In this document: piece by piece, positions 1 to 12,964 of the stretch
Numbering within the stretch: the stretch's first letter is position 1
Layout of the letters: every line of letters starts with the position of its first letter
Assembly (NCBI GenBank): GCA_028641055.1
Contig: CM054060.1
Span: forward strand, 56,942,292-57,006,291
Source of the DNA: Alopecurus myosuroides
Taxonomy: Eukaryota; Streptophyta; Magnoliopsida; Poales; Poaceae
DNA length: 64,000 bases
Direction: 5' to 3'
Program-made: the position numbers and the translations under genes
Notes under the pieces: generated by a model
Database searches by the model: none
Told to the model about the DNA's origin: nothing
What the model saw: the letters and a program-made list of their open reading frames with translations, nothing else

Positions 1-690
1 CCACCCAATCCGAGTTGGGCTAGGGGAGGGGCTGTGGCCACCTCCTTGGTGCGGCCACCCTGCTCCTAGCAAAACTAGGACTCCCCTCTTCCTTAGGACA
101 GTCTCCCCCTCCCTCCCACTATATAAAGAACCCAAGACTCATAGAAAAACACACAATTGACTCTCAAACCTCTATTTCTCTCTAGTAGAATTAGATGATC
201 TAATTAGAGCCCCCTAATTGAATTAGAGCCTCTTCTAATTGGGTTTTTGAGGTGTCCTCTCCCGATCATTCCTCGTTCTAATTTTAGATCTCTCTCATGT
301 GTTGAGAACTTCAAGTTTCATATAGTGCTACCAAATAGCAACGTCAGAAGGTTGTCTCTCTTCGTGGGTGCCGAGTCCTAGATGGTGGAGCACTAAGGGG
401 TTGACACGAGCGTACGCGTGCACACAATAAGAGGGATTACGTGTGTGATCCTTGACTAGGGAAGGCTTAGCGACATCCTCCAACTAGGCGTGTGAGGATA
501 TACGATTGTTCAGATCTCTTCTATGACTACATTGAATCGGTTGCCCGGTGAGTCGTGATCTAGACCCTTGCATGTATGGGTATACCTCGTTATCTTAATA
601 GTGATATTGGTGGACTACGTAGGGCACATTTTTAAAATTCTGCAGCGTATACCAGCATACCGGCGGCGGGAGGGGTGTCGAACCTTATCT
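1..690 (+). repeat. Unassigned repeat-like DNA with a TATA box
   Basis: No reading frame of note. A clear plant-type TATA box (tatataaag, from position 120) lies in a pyrimidine-rich context and is followed by a leader-like stretch. This would fit the promoter and 3' half of an LTR cut by the window edge. No partner repeat, TSD or primer-binding site is visible, so the assignment is inference only. Confidence 0.3.
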
Positions 691-1590
691 ACGAGTTGAG
701 TTTTTACTAAAATTTGGATTTTCAATAGATTAGGTTAGAGATTTTGTTAGCCGTCTTCTTCCTCCATGGAAATGACATCTTATCTTTGGCCCACTGATCG
801 ACTGCGAGATCTCCGTCATGATGTCAATGGTGGTGTTGAAATATCTAGTGGTTATTTAAGGTACGGGCCTTAAGATCTTGCGTCGCTAGATCGGTTTTGG
901 ATCTCTTCTCATGTTTGCCATCAGAATGACGGTCCTCGCAGTATTTGTCCCATCTGCCACTTCCTCAAATATGGTGGTTCGTACTCTCGAATCCCAGCGA
1001 CGCCGATCAGACTGTTCGGTTGTTTTTCCTTACAATACTGGTGTTGATACTCTGGCCTATGTTGGTTGGTTACTTTAATGGATACTTGCATTCTCGATGC
1101 CTTGAAATTGCGGCTCAAGAAAATTATGGGAGAACCATCGTTCGTATTTACAGATTTGTAATTTGCACTCTATGTTGTACAATTTCCTTCAAAAAAGTAC
1201 AAGATTATGTAATGAAAGAACAAATAGTTTGAAAATCTCGGAGATTTGATAGTTTCTTTTAGACTTTATTTTGTAATTGCTGTAGTGAGATCATGTATCT
1301 TTTACCATGTACAATTTTCTACAGAAAATATATAATGGTACTGATTGTAGAAAAAGTAAACAATTTCTTTTGAGACGATCATCCTCCATTGCTCCCGACG
1401 CCACTTGCCCCCCTACATGAAGCGCTCTCCACCATCTATATATTATCCCTTCCTTTTCTTTCTTCTTCCCATACAAGAGACTACGGCCATGCCTGCCCTG
1501 CCCAATTCCATGGCGAGCTCGCACGACCAACGTGGCGATGTGACGTTGTTGACCCACGCGTCCAGCCAGGTCGGGCTGCTCTACTGCCGA
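691..1590. other. Intergenic or repeat-derived DNA, no supported gene
   Basis: Several short frames exist (the longest about 100 codons) but none shows a recognisable motif or splice context. The stretch ends at the target-site copy CACAC (1591-1595) of the element that follows. Confidence 0.5.
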
Positions 1591-1595
1591 CACAC

Positions 1596-3176
1596 TGATA
1601 CGTCATAAATGTATCATTAATTTCTGATGTTGTTTTCATGTTATTTCCGAGATGTTTACTATACACTTTATGTCATTTTTTATCAATTTTCCGGACTAAC
1701 CTATTGACAAGATGCCACAGAGCCAGTTCCCTGTTTTCTGCTGTTTTTAGTTTCAGAAAAGTGTTCTGGAAATATTCTCGGAATTGGAAAATTCGAAATC
1801 CGGAAGTCTCAGAAATCCCGGAGGTTCCACGGAGCCCCGAAGAGATCCGGAGGGGGGGGGCCTCAGGGGGGCCATACCATAGGGAGGCGCGCCCCCCTTG
1901 GCCGCGCCGGGGGGTGGTGTGGGGCCCCCGGGCCTCCATTTCCTCTGCCCTTTCGCTTATTTATTCTCCCCGAGGCAAAAACCCTATAGATATATCGCTT
2001 TTACCCAAGAAACACCTGAGGCCGCCGTCACCGTTATCCCGAGATCGGGAGAGTTCTGGAGCTCTCCCCGGCACCCTGCCGGAGGGGAAATCATCACCGG
2101 AGGGGTCTACACCACCATGCCCTCCTCCGAAGTGATGCATGAGTAGTTCATCCCTGGATTACGGGTCCATAGAAGTAGCTAGATGGTTGTTCTATCCACT
2201 TTGTACCTCATGTTTAGATCTTGTGAGCTGCCTAACATGATCAAGATCATCTTTATGCAATGCTACACGTTGTGATTGCTGGGATCTGATGAATGTTGAA
2301 TGCTATGTCTTTTGATTATCAATCTATCATGTTATCTTCATGCTTATGTTATTTATGATCTTGCATGCTCTCCGTTATTAGAAGATTCTCTGGCCAAGTA
2401 GATGCTAGTAACTCCAAGAGGGAGTATTTATGCTCGATATTGGGTTCGTGCCTCCTTTGCATCTGTGCTCGAGTGATAGAAACGTGACGGATGGAGGATG
2501 TGTTGTTGCCATTAGGGAGAAAACAACAATGCTTTGTGTAAGGATGATGTTATTTTTTACATTATACACTTTGCTTACTGCGATTATCTGCTGCTTGCAA
2601 CTTAATACCCGACGTTTGTTCGGATGATATTCAGAGGGTGGATTATTAGTCATAGATGTAGTCGGATAACGTTCTATGTATCTTGTTGTAATGCCCGCAT
2701 GAATCACATTGTAATATTTATGTTTTGCATATGCACTACGATGCAGCCTTCATTTCTGTCAATTGCCCAGCTGTAATTTGTTCACCACACATGCTATTTA
2801 TCTTTCACGGAGAGACACCACTAGTGGACTGTGGACCCCGGTCCTCTTTCCTCATACTGATAAACACCTACTTCTTTCATACCGTTCCTACTTTTTTCCA
2901 CACCATACATTTAACCTCTTTGTGTTCAGCAAAACCGGTGAGATTGACAACCTCACTGCTTCGTTGGGGCAAAGTGATTTGATTGTGTTGTGCAGGTTCC
3001 ACGTTGCTTCTGCACCGATAGTGCGCCCTGCCATCTCAGCCGCTTCACCTTTTGAAGTTACTCCTTCCTCCTACTGGTCGATTAAACCTTGGTTTCTTAT
3101 TGAGGGAAAACTTGCTGCTGCACTCTTCATACCTTCCTCTTGGGGTCTCCCAACGAATGTGTATTCACACGCATCA
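1596..3176 (+). repeat. 5' LTR of element A
   Basis: It aligns along its length with 11456-12959, with scattered substitutions, so the insertion is not recent. It is longer than the 3' copy mainly because about 69 bp between two direct repeats ccttcctc (3063-3070 and 3132-3139) is missing from the 3' LTR, a typical deletion between short repeats. Confidence 0.85.
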
Positions 3177-3187
3177 AGCATATTTTC

Positions 3188-3205
3188 TGGTGCCGTTGCC
3201 GGGGA
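3188..3205 (+). other. Primer-binding site of element A
   Basis: TGGTGCCGTTGCCGGGGA lies 11 bases after the LTR. It differs at one base from the complement of the plant tRNA-Asp 3' end, the usual primer site of Athila and Tat elements. Confidence 0.75.
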
Positions 3206-3371
3206 GGAAGAGAATTTCTGCAAGGGCAGTCTCTCACTTCCAATCTCTTTACTTTGTTTTAGTTTTTCTTGTTTTATTTTATTTTGTCTTGTTTGCTTCT
3301 CTTTATAAAAAAAACAAAAAAAAAGTTCTTATTCTAGCTGTAGTTTTATTTTTGTTTTTAGTCTTGATAAA

Positions 3372-4092
3372 ATGAGTATTCCTGAAGTTAAAGTTCGTTC
3401 CTTTAAGCAACAAAGTGGAGAAAGTTTGAAAGATGCTTGGTATAGGATAAGTGATGCTCATCATAGATGCACTAAGAAATATTCCACTTTAATCCTTCTT
3501 AGGAATTTTTATGTTCGTATTAATAGCTGGTATAGGTATGTTCTGGACACTCTTACAGGCGGTAATTTTCTGGGAACACCTGCTTTGGAAGCCTGTAATT
3601 TGATTGAAAGTTTAGTTGGAACACCACCTACTAATGATGTTAAGACTGAGATTACTTTAGATGATGTTATTAAAAAGCTAAACTCTATGGAGAAAAATTT
3701 GCCAAAGTTCTTGATAATGCTAGTAAAGTTAATGAATCAATACTAAGTATCAACAAGAAAACCACTATTTTAGAAGCTAGCAATATCCAGGACAATCAAA
3801 ATATGAGGATTGGTAAATTAGAGGAGCATATGGAAACTTTAATCTCAACCTTTTCAGCTCTTAAGTTTAAAAAGGAAAAACCTTTTGTTGAGAAAGAGAA
3901 AAAATTATGTATGTCCCCAAAGCACCTAAACCGAAATCCCCTAACGTGCTTAAAATTAATAAAACTTTTAGTGAAACTAAAAGTGATTTGCATGTTGAAT
4001 CATCTTCGGGGGTGTCTAAGGTACCTATTGCTGCAATTGGGGTTTTGGAGGAAATTATTGATTTGGATGCATCTTCACTTGAAAATACTTGA
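3372..4092 (+). pseudogene. Decayed gag-like frame of element A
   Basis: An ATG at 3372 opens a 124-codon frame that recalls the Gypsy gag core: a basic, tryptophan-containing start (DAWYRI) and a hydrophobic core ending near LDTLTGGNFL. The frame then breaks. Later pieces in other frames (from 3803 and 3907) continue a charged, coiled-coil-like region and end in DASSLENT. The same ending closes the protease frame of the related element at 44666-45034. No protease or pol domain was found. The gag differs clearly from that of the minus-strand copies, so this is a separate subfamily. Confidence 0.6.
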
Positions 4093-4425
4093 TTCCATTT
4101 TCCTGGGCCTAGCTAAAAGGCGTTAAAGAAAAGCACTTCTTGGGAGATAACCCATGGTTTTATTTTTTCTTTGTTTTTCTCTGTTTGCTTTAAGTAAAGG
4201 GGTTTTATACTTCTGTAGAAACTCCTTTGTATCTTTCTTTTCATGTTTTAGTAGTGCCAAGTAAGGTTTCTGACGAGAGTTGGAGTTGGTTTTCGGATTT
4301 CTGCGGTCCACCGTAAAAAATTGTATAAAATCTTGTAAGATCAGAATTATCTGAAATTTTTTGTTTATTCCTCAGCTAATTAAACAACTTTTTTGTTCTC
4401 TAGGTGTTTCGATTTGAGCAACATA

Positions 4426-7400
4426 TGTAACATCCCCAGTATGAAAACCTACCATTTAGAATGTTTGATTTCTTGTTATTAAGGTATTGCATAATGTCAT
4501 CATATTGTTGCATTTGTTCCTTTTGTTTTGCATCTGTTATTCTTTGTTTTCACAATGAAACTCAAACAATTTCAAATGCCTTGTTTTCATACTTGCTCTG
4601 TTACAACTTTTGGAATAAAAATAACAAATAAAAACAACCCAATTGTTCTCATTTTATTTCCACATTGATCAACTAATAAAATGGTGCTTTTATTTCCATT
4701 AATCAATTCCAATTTGGTTTCAAATTCAAAGCAATCACCAAACAGCACCTCATTTGAACATTATAAAAATCTCCAAACCAATCAACTCACTTGAATCACA
4801 TTAACCATAGGGTTCACCCTGTTAAAACCCTGTTTTCAATAATGTTACTTAATATTCAAAAATCACTCAAATTTGGCTTATTTTCCAAACAGCAATTTAA
4901 TTTCAAACTTATTGAAAACAAAACTTGGCAATTGATTTCTATTAACCTAAATAACTAACCCTAATTTTCTAAAAAAATTATTAACTTAAAACCCCATCTT
5001 TTCCTTCCAATTTTGTTTTGCTAAAAAAAAAACAGAGAAACAAAATAAAAATAAAAGCATTGGAGAGGCAGACCAGCCCAACCCCATCTCCTTTCTCCCC
5101 CCCAAGCCCATCTATTCTGGCCCAAAACCCCCCTCCTGTTGTCGTCTTCTTCCCTGCTTCCGTCACTGCTGTACGAACGCAGCCATCGATGGCCACGTCC
5201 ACAGTGGACGTGATGGACGGCCTCCCTAGCTCCTCTCCTCCTATAACTTGCCTATCGGGTAGCCCTAGGGTTCCTCTGCTTCCCCCTCCTTCTTCCATAG
5301 CCGCCATATTCTCTCTCTGCTCCCTCTCTGAAGTTCCTGCACACCAACAACCGCCACTACCTCGCCGTCGCCACCACTGCCTGGCCACCCGTGAGCCACC
5401 CCGGGAGGTGGAGAAGAACCACCCCACCTCCCTCTTCTTCCTCAACCTCGAACCCCCTCCGGAGAATCACCCGATCGTCTGCATCGTCCTCGTCTTCAGT
5501 ACAGGGCGCCGACGAGGTTCTCCAATTTTCCCCGCCGTCAGAACACGCCTCCGTCCCATCGCCGTGGGCAGCGGAAGGTTCACCCGAGGGCGGGAATGGA
5601 ACCGTGGTGGTCCCATACCCCCCCTCGCTTCCTCGCCGGACGCTGGGCGGCTCCAGGGACACCGCGGCGTCGAGCTGCCGCCGCCTCCGATCGCCGCCCG
5701 AAAGCCCTCTGCTCCCTGCCTCGACCCCGATCGCCTGCCTCCCTGCCGCTCGAGGTGAGAACCTCGTCGTCCCCTCGATCCTCCTCCCTCGCCCCTCCTC
5801 TCTACTCGCCGAGCACCGCGCCGTGCGCCCACCCCACGGCCACCGCAGCCCGACGCACGGCGGCCACAGCGAGCGCTGCCATTCGCTGCAGTTTTTCTGT
5901 CGAGATACAGCAACCGGCTGTACAGATTCAGAACTTTCAGTTAACGCCCCGCAGCAATGCCTTTTCTTCAGACCGTGGGCTGTACCAACAGCAACGAGCG
6001 AGTAGCGCAGCTGGTTCTGTTCCCTCGCGCGCGAAGTGCAGGTCGAGGGATCGATCCCCCTCTGCCGCGCATAAAGCCACCTTTTTCTTGTTTTTCCGCA
6101 GCGCCACCCCGACCCCACCCGTCATACACACTCTTGCCACGCACGCACACAGTGCTCTGGGCCCCCCTGGCAGTGGCTGGGGTTAGGTCCAGTGCGGTAA
6201 CAAATGAATTAACACGTTGATGTTTTATTTTTCCAATTACTTTTAAATGGCAGAATAAACCACTAAACTTTAAACATTAATAACTATTAATCTATAAGTC
6301 CAATTAATAAAAGTTGTATATGTTTTCTGTTCCAAATTAAATGATCTTTCCAATTATTCCAAATGTGTACTGTTTTGGAATTCCCAAATGCATTTAAAAA
6401 TTCAACTTTGAATAATTCAAATGCAATTTCTTAAATTCCATAACTAATTCATTATTAACCCAATAAATGCAAATAAAATATGTTTTCCATACCATTTTGA
6501 ATAACCTTTTCAAATATAATTTTTGTTTCCTGGTTTGAATAATTTAAATTGCCTAAATAATTTAATCCTTGTTTAATTCATTTAAATTTGATAAAATCAT
6601 AACTTGCTCAAAATAAAATATTTTTGAACATGCAAAATATGTTTTCAAACCATCAAAGTGTGAACTTTTCAAATGTGAGTTTGAATTTATGTTTTGAACA
6701 AATAAAACTTCAATTAAATTCAAACTTGTTTTAAATTCATTTAGAACTTGTTTAATATTGTTTAATTCATAATTAAATTATCCTAATTCCATTTTCAATA
6801 TTTGAAACATGCAATCCAACTAAAACTTGATGTTATTTTCAAATATAAACTTTGTTATTTGTTTTGAACCCTTAAACTTGATGAAAACAACAATTGTTTG
6901 TGTGACATCTTTAAGTAACCAAATTTTCCAAACTTAACAAATGATTTCCAAACCTTGTTAAATTCCTTTTCCACTTGCCTCTTGTTGTTATTTTGTTGTT
7001 ATCATCATGCATGCATCATGCCAACAACTTTCACATGATAATTAAATTGTAGATCATTTGTTTCCACTTAATTCATGGACTCTTGCCATATGCAATCCAA
7101 TTGCATATGGGTCCATTTAAATTGTGTTATCATGTTAGCTAGTTTATTTTGATGCAACCATTAACTTGACATGCATCATCCCATGATTGTGCACTATGCC
7201 ATGATATTGATTGTCTACCTTTTCTGCATTGTCTGTTTGCTTCTTCTCGGATAAACGATGACGTTGAGACCGACGATACTTACGACATCCCTTCTAAGGA
7301 GTTAGCTCAGTACCAGGCTACTAGGTTTGCAGGCAAGTTATCACTCACATGAACCACTGTGTTCCTTTCAACCGTGGTTACCGATACTTTCCGTTGTTCT

Positions 7401-9094
7401 TTCCTGCTAGCCTTAGTAGTAGTTGTTTCTGTTACGAACCCATCGCATGAATCCCTTAACCTTGATATTGCCTCACCTCCACTCCTATCCCCCCTTTGGT
7501 TGAGCCAGTGTCTTACTAGCATGCTTAGGTTGTTTTGCTTGAGTCCGTTACCCGTTACTTTCTGTCACTACTCTTATATGTTCTGGGGGCTTGATGTTTA
7601 ATCAATCAATCATGCTAATGTTATTGTTAATAATAATTTGATGATAAGGCACCGGCAGGAGGCCCTGTGTGGTTTTGAGGCCTGCTAGTGTCGACCCTAA
7701 TAGGAAAAGGGTCTTGTCTACTGATCCATGATGAGCGCACTAACCGCATGTGGGAAGCGAGTATGGGCGCCCCCCTCAATTTGATTCGATTCGCATCTCG
7801 TCCAAATCGCCTCATTTAGTTCGTGTTTTCCATTTGCCGCATGCATGTTTTTGCGAGCCCAGGCCAGGGTGGAACTTTTGTAGTCGGCATATAGGGGGAC
7901 ACGTTCTTAGAGTGCTATGAGGGTCCATTTTCTTCTGGGCTCGATTAGCCGTGCGCCCAAGGTTCTTTGGGCTTGATGCGAAGAAGAGTCGAGTTGTGTA
8001 GAGTACCTCGCTTGGTGGGTTTGATTCCCGTCTGGCGGGATATTCTTGCGTGTACGGCCAAATTGGTGCAACCCTGCAGGGATAATCTTCTCGAGAAGCC
8101 GTGTTTTCCGCGGTTATGGATTACTTGGTGAAAGTACTGGCTAACAAGTACTCAGGACAACTTAAACATAATGATCAAACATGTTACACCCAATGATTAA
8201 TAACTTGACTAGTAATAGGTTGATGACACAATAACTTGATTCACCTTTAATACAACTGTGTGAGTTATCCTCGGATTGCTTCTTCGGATAAGGGGCGAGA
8301 TCCAGGATGGGTTTGTTTGAAGTTATCTTTCAGTTGGTTACAATCCTCGATCTTATCTCCTTTCTGTTAGCCGGAAGTGTTAGAATCTCTGTAGTTGGTT
8401 AGCGCAGCCAGTTGCAGCATCTTTTATATCCCCTCTCTTCCGTTGAACCCAATGCATCTGTGCTTGGTGTTGACGGGTTACACTTTGGTGAACTGTGAGT
8501 CTTGCTTGCCAGTACGTTTATGTACTGACCCCTTTGGGGCTGTGGTTTCCACAGACCTACGTTTCCGAAGATCTACATGGTGGCAACTACGTGGAGTATG
8601 ACGAGACTGCTGACGAGTAGATAGCGGACCCGGGCAGGACCCGAGACTTCGTGGATGGGCTCCGTCTGTTCGTTTCCGGCCTCTTAGGCCTATTTGGTTC
8701 TTGTCTGTACTCAGACATGTTGAATGCTTCCGCTGTGATGTAATGATGAATTGTTGGGACATGTGTCCTCTGAATGATTGTATTTGCTATCTCTGCCTTA
8801 GTGAAGGCCATTTGCAACTTATTTCAATCTTTTGTGTCGTAGAGATCTGTTGTGATATCAGTTGTTCAACGCTGTTGACGTACCATGTGTGTTTGGTATG
8901 AAGTACGTCGACAGTAGTGCCTTTGATCTCTAGTGGATAGTTTACATCGACGATGGAATAGCAGGGCTTGTGTTGTCGCGCATAAGCACAGGCCTACCAG
9001 GAAGCTGGGACGTGGGAGCAGTTATGTCCCATAATCCAAGCATCTGCTATCCAGTTCGGCCCGATGAGTATCCCCTAGAAATAAGGGTGCGACA
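4426..9094. mobile_element. Large solo-LTR-like insertion 1
   Basis: The unit starts TGTAACATCCCC and ends GGGTGCGACA, with perfect 5-bp target-site copies ACATA on both sides (4421-4425 and 9095-9099). Removing it rejoins the internal part of element A. No terminal repeats shorter than the unit were found at its two ends, so it is best read as a single 4.67-kb LTR left by recombination. Its middle (about 5020-6190) is GC-rich with overlapping open frames and its flanks are very AT-rich. The 3' portion shares the motif CGGCCTCTTAGGCC with the similar unit at 54345-57944. A non-autonomous element with very divergent ends is the alternative. Confidence 0.75.
6003..6057 (+). other. tRNA-like A-box and B-box pair inside the solo LTR
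   Basis: tagcgcagctgg (6003-6014) fits the pol III A-box consensus. ggatcgatcc (6048-6057) resembles a B-box one base short. Spacing is about that of a tRNA. No full cloverleaf or acceptor stem is evident, so it may be a tRNA-derived relic or chance. Confidence 0.3.
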
Positions 9095-9099
9095 ACATA

Positions 9100-11455
9100 A
9101 GTGCCTCGAAAAAATTCGTCTTTACAGGCTGTTCAGGTTTTGACAAATTCTGCCATTTTTCTTGCATTGGCTCTTTTGTGATGTCAAGTGGATTTCTTTG
9201 CTTCGCGAAACATTAGTGGCTGTAGCTAATGTTTAAAAATATCAATAGAACTTGTGCCATAAAGAACCCATGGATTTTTATTTGTTGCACTAACCCTCTA
9301 ATGCGAATTACTGTGTGAGTATGGTGTGAAGGAAGTTTTCAAGTGTCAAGAGAAGAGGTGATATATGTGATCAAGAAGAGTGCAATGTCAAAGCTTGCGG
9401 ATGCCCCCGTGGTTCATACAAGCATATTTTTAGAAGACTCAAGCATCTAAGCTGGGGTATGTCCAAGGAATCCCCTTCTTCATCAACTATCTATCAGGTC
9501 ACTTCTCGTGAGGCTATATTTTTATTCGGTCACATCATATGAAGTTTACTTGGAGTGTTTGTTTGTTTTTATTTTGTTTTATTTTGTTTTCCTTGCTTCA
9601 ATAATATCATTGGACCTAGCATTCTTGTTTGGGAGAGAGACACGCTCCGCTTTTTCATTTTGAATACTTGCTATGCTAGTATTCTTAGTTTTTCTTCTAG
9701 TTACTGCGTAAATTCCTGTTCAGCTCTTGTTTTCATTGCATCTCTTATTCAGAGCTGTTAATTTTAGTAGTGTTATGTGAGTACTCTTATGTTTTCTTGC
9801 TGTAACATATAGAGAATTTTGTTAAAACATATTTTGTATGGTGCTTGTTGGGAAAAGAAACCGCTGCTTGAAGTAGAATTTTTAACGATGTAAGTAGAGG
9901 CTTGTATAGACGGTGGCTAGAACTTTTTCATGTCATGCTAGATGTTATTTTAGTTTTAAAGCTTTGTTGTTATTGAGTAGCATGATTATCCTAAAATAGC
10001 CGAGAGTGTTTAATGTGCCATTTAAAGAATCATGAGTTGTTCTTGTCATGTTGAAGCATAAATTTGCGGTATTCTCTTTTGAATGTTTATTTGGTTGAGT
10101 TAGTGCATGCTCACACCATGTTTATGACTATGAACCAGTCACTAATAGCCTGTATGATCATTTAGTTTTAGAATTCGTGGTACCACTTATGCTTTGATTA
10201 ATGATGTTTATGTCGTTATGCATGATTATGGCTCTTATGCTCTCTTGATTTGTCGCTTCCAGTCTTTTGCTAACCTCCACCTTTACTGAGTATGGAATAA
10301 TACTCATGCATCCAACTCCCTAAAACCAAAGTTTTCCCATTGTGTCCACCATACCTACCTATATATGGTATTTAACTGCCACTCCAAGTAAATTGCTCAT
10401 GTGTTACCTTTAAAACCTTCAAAATTATTCCTGCTTTGTGTTCCTATTTTTGCTCATGAGGACGTAAATAGAGAATCTTTATCTCACTTGTTGATTGGAT
10501 TTCACACCCTGGACTAGTGGCTTCATCCGCTTATCCAATTGATAGAAGAGCTGGCAGTGGGGTGCCCAGCCCCAAATTAATACACACAAAATCTCTTCAC
10601 TATTTTTGCCCCTGATTTATCAGTCAAAGCATAATTGTGTAAACAAAAGAGAAAGAGGGATGACCATCTACACCAGTTGCGTCCTTCATATGGGAGCCAC
10701 TCTTGTGAAATCTAGTTGGCTTGTGACGTACTGTATTTTTTGTTTACCATTCGTTGACATTAGCATACATCTCGCAAAATATAGACACTCCTCCATGGTA
10801 TGTGGTTGTTGGCAGGCACCCGAGGATTCAGTTAGCCATGGTTTATGTAAGATGGATGTGAGGAGTGTCAAACCTTTAATACCTCTATTAATAAAATAAA
10901 ATCTCTAGCACATGAGTGATCCATGCTTCCCTCTGCGAAGGGCCTTTCTTTTACTTTTATGTTGAGTCTCCATCTTCTAACTTTATGCACAGTTGAGAGA
11001 GCATTTTTGCCATTCTGAGTTCTATGTGCATTTGTCCCAGAAACATTATTAATTGATTCATGATGTGTTATTGCTAGCTCTCTAATTATTTGTTCTAGTC
11101 TTCCTCATGAACTTTGAAGGTGTGCTGGCATTTATGTTTTGCCCCACTCTTAAGGACTAGCGAAATATCACTTTTCCATGCTTTCTTTATACTTGAAACA
11201 AACGTATATCTTTCTTTTCATTGTTATTCATGATCTTTTATTTGAGTTACTTCGCATGATGCAAGGTGATTGCTTTGCTTTATTATTAAAGTTCTATTTA
11301 CCATGCTTATGTTTAAGTTCTATGATCTCAGGTTACATATGCTTTTACATTACTATGATGATAAACTTTATGTTGGTGGCCTGTCACCTCAGAAATTATT
11401 GTGTTTTTTATCGTTTACCTACTCGAGGAAGAGTAGGAACTAAGCTTTTGGATGT
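9100..11455 (+). mobile_element. 3' internal non-coding part of element A
   Basis: AT-rich, with no frame above about 100 codons. Much of it matches, in inverse orientation, the stretch 42037-44600 of the minus-strand copies (for example around 11040 and 42425, and just before the 3' LTR). This shows it is a shared long 3' untranslated region rather than host DNA. Confidence 0.7.
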
Positions 11456-12959
11456 TGATACGTCATAAACGTATCCTTAATTTTTGATGTTCCATGTTGT
11501 TTTCATGTTATTTCCCACATGTTTAATATACACTTTATGACATTTTTATCGATTTTCCGGACTAACCTATTGACAAGATGCCATGCTGTTTTTAATTTAG
11601 AAAAGTTGTTCTGAAAATATTTTTGGAATTGGAAAATTCGAAGTCCGGAAGTCTTAAAAAACCCGGAGGTTCCACGGAGTCCCGAAGAGACCCGGAGGGG
11701 GGCCTCAGGGGGCCCACACCATAGGGCGGCGCGCCCCCTTGGCCGCGCCGAGGGGTGGTGTGGGGCCCCCAGGCCTCCACCGCCTCTGCCCTTTCGCCTA
11801 TTTATCCCCCCGAGGCAAAAACCCTAGAGATATATCGCTTTTACCCGAGAAACACCCGAGGCCGCCGTCACCGTCATCCCGAGACCGGGAGGGTTCTGGA
11901 GCTCTCCTCGGCACCCTGCCGGAGGGGGAAATCATCACCGGAGGGGTCTACACCACCATGCCCTCCTCCAAAGTGATGCATGAGTAGTTCATCCCTGGAC
12001 TACGGGTCCATAGCAGTAGCTAGATGGTTGTTCTCTCCATTTTGTACCTCATGTTGAGATCTTGTGAGCTGCCTAACATGATCAAGATCATCTTTATGTA
12101 ATGCTACATGTTGTGTTTGCTGGGATATGTTGAATGTTGAATGATATGTCTTTTGGTTATCAATCTATCATGTTATCTTCATACTTATGTTATTTATGAT
12201 CTTGCATTCTCTCCGTTATTAGTAGATGCTCTGGCCAAGTAGATGCTAGTAACTCCAAGAGGGAGTATTTATGCTCGATAGTGGGTTCGTGCCTCCTTTG
12301 CATATGTGCTCGAGTGACAGAAACGTGATGGATGGAGGATGTGTTGTTGCCATTAGGGAGAAAACAACAATGCTTTGTCTAAGGATGATGTTATTGTTTA
12401 CATTACACACTTTGCTTACTGCGATTATCTGTTGCTTGCAACTTAATACCTAAAGTTTGTTCAGATGATATTCGGAGGGTGGATTATTAGTCATAGATGC
12501 AGTTGGATAACGGTCTATGTATCTTGTTGTAATGCCCGCATGAATCACATAGTAATATTTATGTCTTGCATATGCACTGCGGTGCAACATTCATTTCTAT
12601 CAATTACCCAGCTGTAATTTGTTCACCACACATGTTATTTATCTTTCACGGAGAGACACCACTAGTGAACTGTGGACCCCGGTCCTCTTTCCTCATACTG
12701 ATAAACACCTACTGCTTTCATACTGCTCTCATACTGTTCCTACTGTTTTCCACACCATACGTTGAACCTCTTTGTGTTCAGCAAAACCGGTGAGATTGAC
12801 AACCTCGCTGCTTCGTTGGGGCAAAGTGATTTGATTGTGTTGTGCAGATTCCACGTTGCTTCTGAACTAGTAGTGCGCCCTGCCATCTCAGCTGCTTCAC
12901 CTTCTGCAGTTACTCCTTCCTCTTGGGGTCTCCCAACGAACGTGTATTCACACGCATCA
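11456..12959 (+). repeat. 3' LTR of element A
   Basis: It begins TGATACGTCATAAACG and ends GCATCA, directly followed by the target-site copy CACAC. It matches the LTR at 1596-3176 apart from scattered changes and the deletion of about 69 bp noted there. Confidence 0.85.
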
Positions 12960-12964
12960 CACAC

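Larger units (their letters stand above)
1596..12959 (+). mobile_element. Non-autonomous Athila-like Gypsy element (element A)
   Basis: Two direct LTRs bound this unit, and the 5-bp target-site copies CACAC lie immediately outside (1591-1595 and 12960-12964). The LTRs start TGATACGTCATAAA and end GCATCA. The internal part has a tRNA-Asp-type primer-binding site, a decayed gag-like frame and a long non-coding 3' part. No reverse transcriptase, RNase H or integrase is visible, so it would have depended on proteins from another element. It is interrupted by a second insertion at 4426-9094. Its LTRs and 3' internal part resemble, in inverse orientation, the elements at 38452-52826, but its gag differs from theirs. 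Confidence 0.85.

Noticed and set aside
945..1232. 95-codon plus-strand frame with a hydrophobic middle
   Set aside because: No promoter, homology or conserved motif recognised; an overlapping minus-strand frame exists.
6003..6075. A functional tRNA gene
   Set aside because: Only the internal promoter boxes resemble a tRNA; no acceptor or anticodon stem could be formed.
5018..6186. Overlapping long open frames on both strands in the GC-rich block
   Set aside because: Frames are Pro/Ser/Arg-rich on both strands, show no motif and lie inside a solo-LTR-like unit. High GC alone explains the lack of stops.
1596..12959. A full autonomous element including 4426-9094 as its pol region
   Set aside because: The 4426-9094 part has its own TSD and ends and contains no pol motifs in any frame.
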